Program-made: the position numbers and the translations under genes
The notes under the pieces: generated by a model
Told to the model about the DNA's origin: nothing
The model's database searches: none
The model's input: only the letters and a program-made list of their open reading frames with translations
Origin: DASTCC01 sp035711465
GTDB taxonomy: Bacteria > Acidobacteriota > Vicinamibacteria > Vicinamibacterales > SCN-69-37
DNA length: 6,201 nucleotides
Reading direction: 5' to 3'
Assembly (NCBI GenBank): GCA_035711465.1
Contig: DASTCC010000538.1
Location: 1-6,201 of the forward strand
Shown here: in pieces, positions 5,733 through 6,201 of the stretch
How positions within the stretch are numbered: the stretch's first letter is position 1
Layout: the number at the start of each line of letters is the position of its first letter

Positions 5733-6201
5733 ATGTGGCTTGGAAGACTGAGGGGCGAGCCTCCTGCTGACGGATCTGCCGCTATCGGCGGGGCTCGTGG
5801 GGCGCTTATGTCGAGCCTGTTCGAACGTGCCGTCAACTCCGCAGACCAGAGTCTGGTCATTCTGGCCCCTCCCCAGGCCGAAATCCCATCCTTTTACCGG
5901 AACGTCCCGACCGCGACGTCGATGCACGCGACGCTGCTCGAGGAGCTCCAGCGCCTGAGGGGTACCGTGTACCTCGAGGACGGCGCCATCAAGCCCGAGC
6001 AGCTGAGCGCTGACGGCTGTCACCGTACGCCGGAAGATCAACGGGCCTGGCACCTGCTCGTACTGGCCGAAGGTCAGGTGCGGGCCTGCGGGTGGTACCT
6101 CGAGCACCAGCACGCTCGGTCGATTCAGGACCTTCGCGTCCGCAGTTGCCCGCTGGTGAAAAGCGGCGACTGGAAGCACACGGTCGATCGCGCGATCGAC
6201 T
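5733..6201 (+). CDS. Uncharacterised acyltransferase-like protein (GNAT-like), 3' end missing
   Basis: The frame is open from ATG 5733 to the window end, giving 156 visible codons. AAGGAGG at an ideal distance supports this start. Residues 1-26 are Gly/Ala/Arg-rich and low in complexity; the conserved-looking part begins at MSSLFERAV (26-34). TSMHATLLEELQRLRGTVYLEDGAI (62-86) followed by TPEDQRAWHLLVLAEGQVRACGWYLEH (99-125) resembles the helix and paired strands of GNAT-type N-acyltransferases. A similar pattern is familiar from hypothetical proteins of GC-rich soil bacteria, but that is recall, not a search. The region that would bind the acyl donor lies beyond the window. It is divergent from the oxidoreductase gene and in its own transcription unit. 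A minus-strand frame covers the same bases but has no protein-family character. Coding status is fairly sure; the function is tentative. Confidence 0.7.
   Translation, partial: MWLGRLRGEPPADGSAAIGGARGALMSSLFERAVNSADQSLVILAPPQAEIPSFYRNVPTATSMHATLLEELQRLRGTVYLEDGAIKPEQLSADGCHRTPEDQRAWHLLVLAEGQVRACGWYLEHQHARSIQDLRVRSCPLVKSGDWKHTVDRAID
6183..6200. repeat. 18-bp perfect palindrome inside the acyltransferase-like gene
   Basis: GTCGATCGCGCGATCGAC is its own reverse complement. It lies in frame and encodes Val-Asp-Arg-Ala-Ile-Asp. It is probably a by-product of the CGATCG-rich composition of this genome rather than a regulatory site. Confidence 0.5.

Noticed and set aside
5729..5745. Sigma-54-like element TGGCATG...TTGG
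   Set aside because: It overlaps the start codon of the plus-strand gene and lacks the full -12 GC consensus, so it cannot be that gene's promoter.
5619..6179. 186-codon minus-strand open frame opposite the edge gene
   Set aside because: There is no family motif and no good ribosome binding site. The plus-strand frame has AAGGAGG at ideal spacing and plausible protein structure.

Overview
The window is GC-rich bacterial DNA, roughly two-thirds G+C by eye. Genes are tightly packed, with GTG starts, overlapping or near-overlapping junctions and GGAGG or GGTGA ribosome binding sites. It looks like part of a surface-polysaccharide (O-antigen or capsule-like) locus of a Gram-negative-type bacterium. 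Gene content and composition would fit an Acidobacteriota or a similar GC-rich soil phylum, but that assignment is a guess.

Left part, plus strand (1-1990): the 3' portion of a polysaccharide ABC-exporter permease (Wzm-like), joined by a one-base stop/start overlap to the complete ATPase (Wzt-like). The ATPase carries a C-terminal extension of the kind that reads the polysaccharide to be exported. Middle part, minus strand (5280 down to 1997): a convergent run. First comes a two-domain sugar-nucleotide enzyme, with an N-terminal Gfo/Idh/MocA oxidoreductase and a C-terminal NAD-dependent epimerase/dehydratase. It is followed by a family 2 glycosyltransferase. The two convergent runs meet with only six bases between their stop codons, and both stops lie inside one inverted repeat. 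Right part: a 452-bp divergent intergenic region with dyads and repeated GGGT/ACCC blocks, then the first 156 codons of a plus-strand gene that runs off the window. That gene looks like an uncharacterised acyltransferase (GNAT-like) family protein.

The most notable point is that the two-domain enzyme is cut by one in-frame amber codon (TAG, plus-strand 3658-3660). Coding resumes in the same frame directly after it, and both sides keep well-conserved family motifs. The epimerase is split between its YxxxK active site and its RPTxIYGP strand. This is either a very recent nonsense mutation, a base-calling error, or a split or recoded gene. A normal TAG stop at the end of the permease argues against wholesale TAG reassignment.

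Working model (inference): the oxidoreductase/epimerase makes or modifies a nucleotide sugar, the glycosyltransferase adds a sugar to a lipid-linked glycan, and the Wzm/Wzt pair exports the finished chain. The acyltransferase-like gene is in a separate transcription unit and its link to the glycan is not established.
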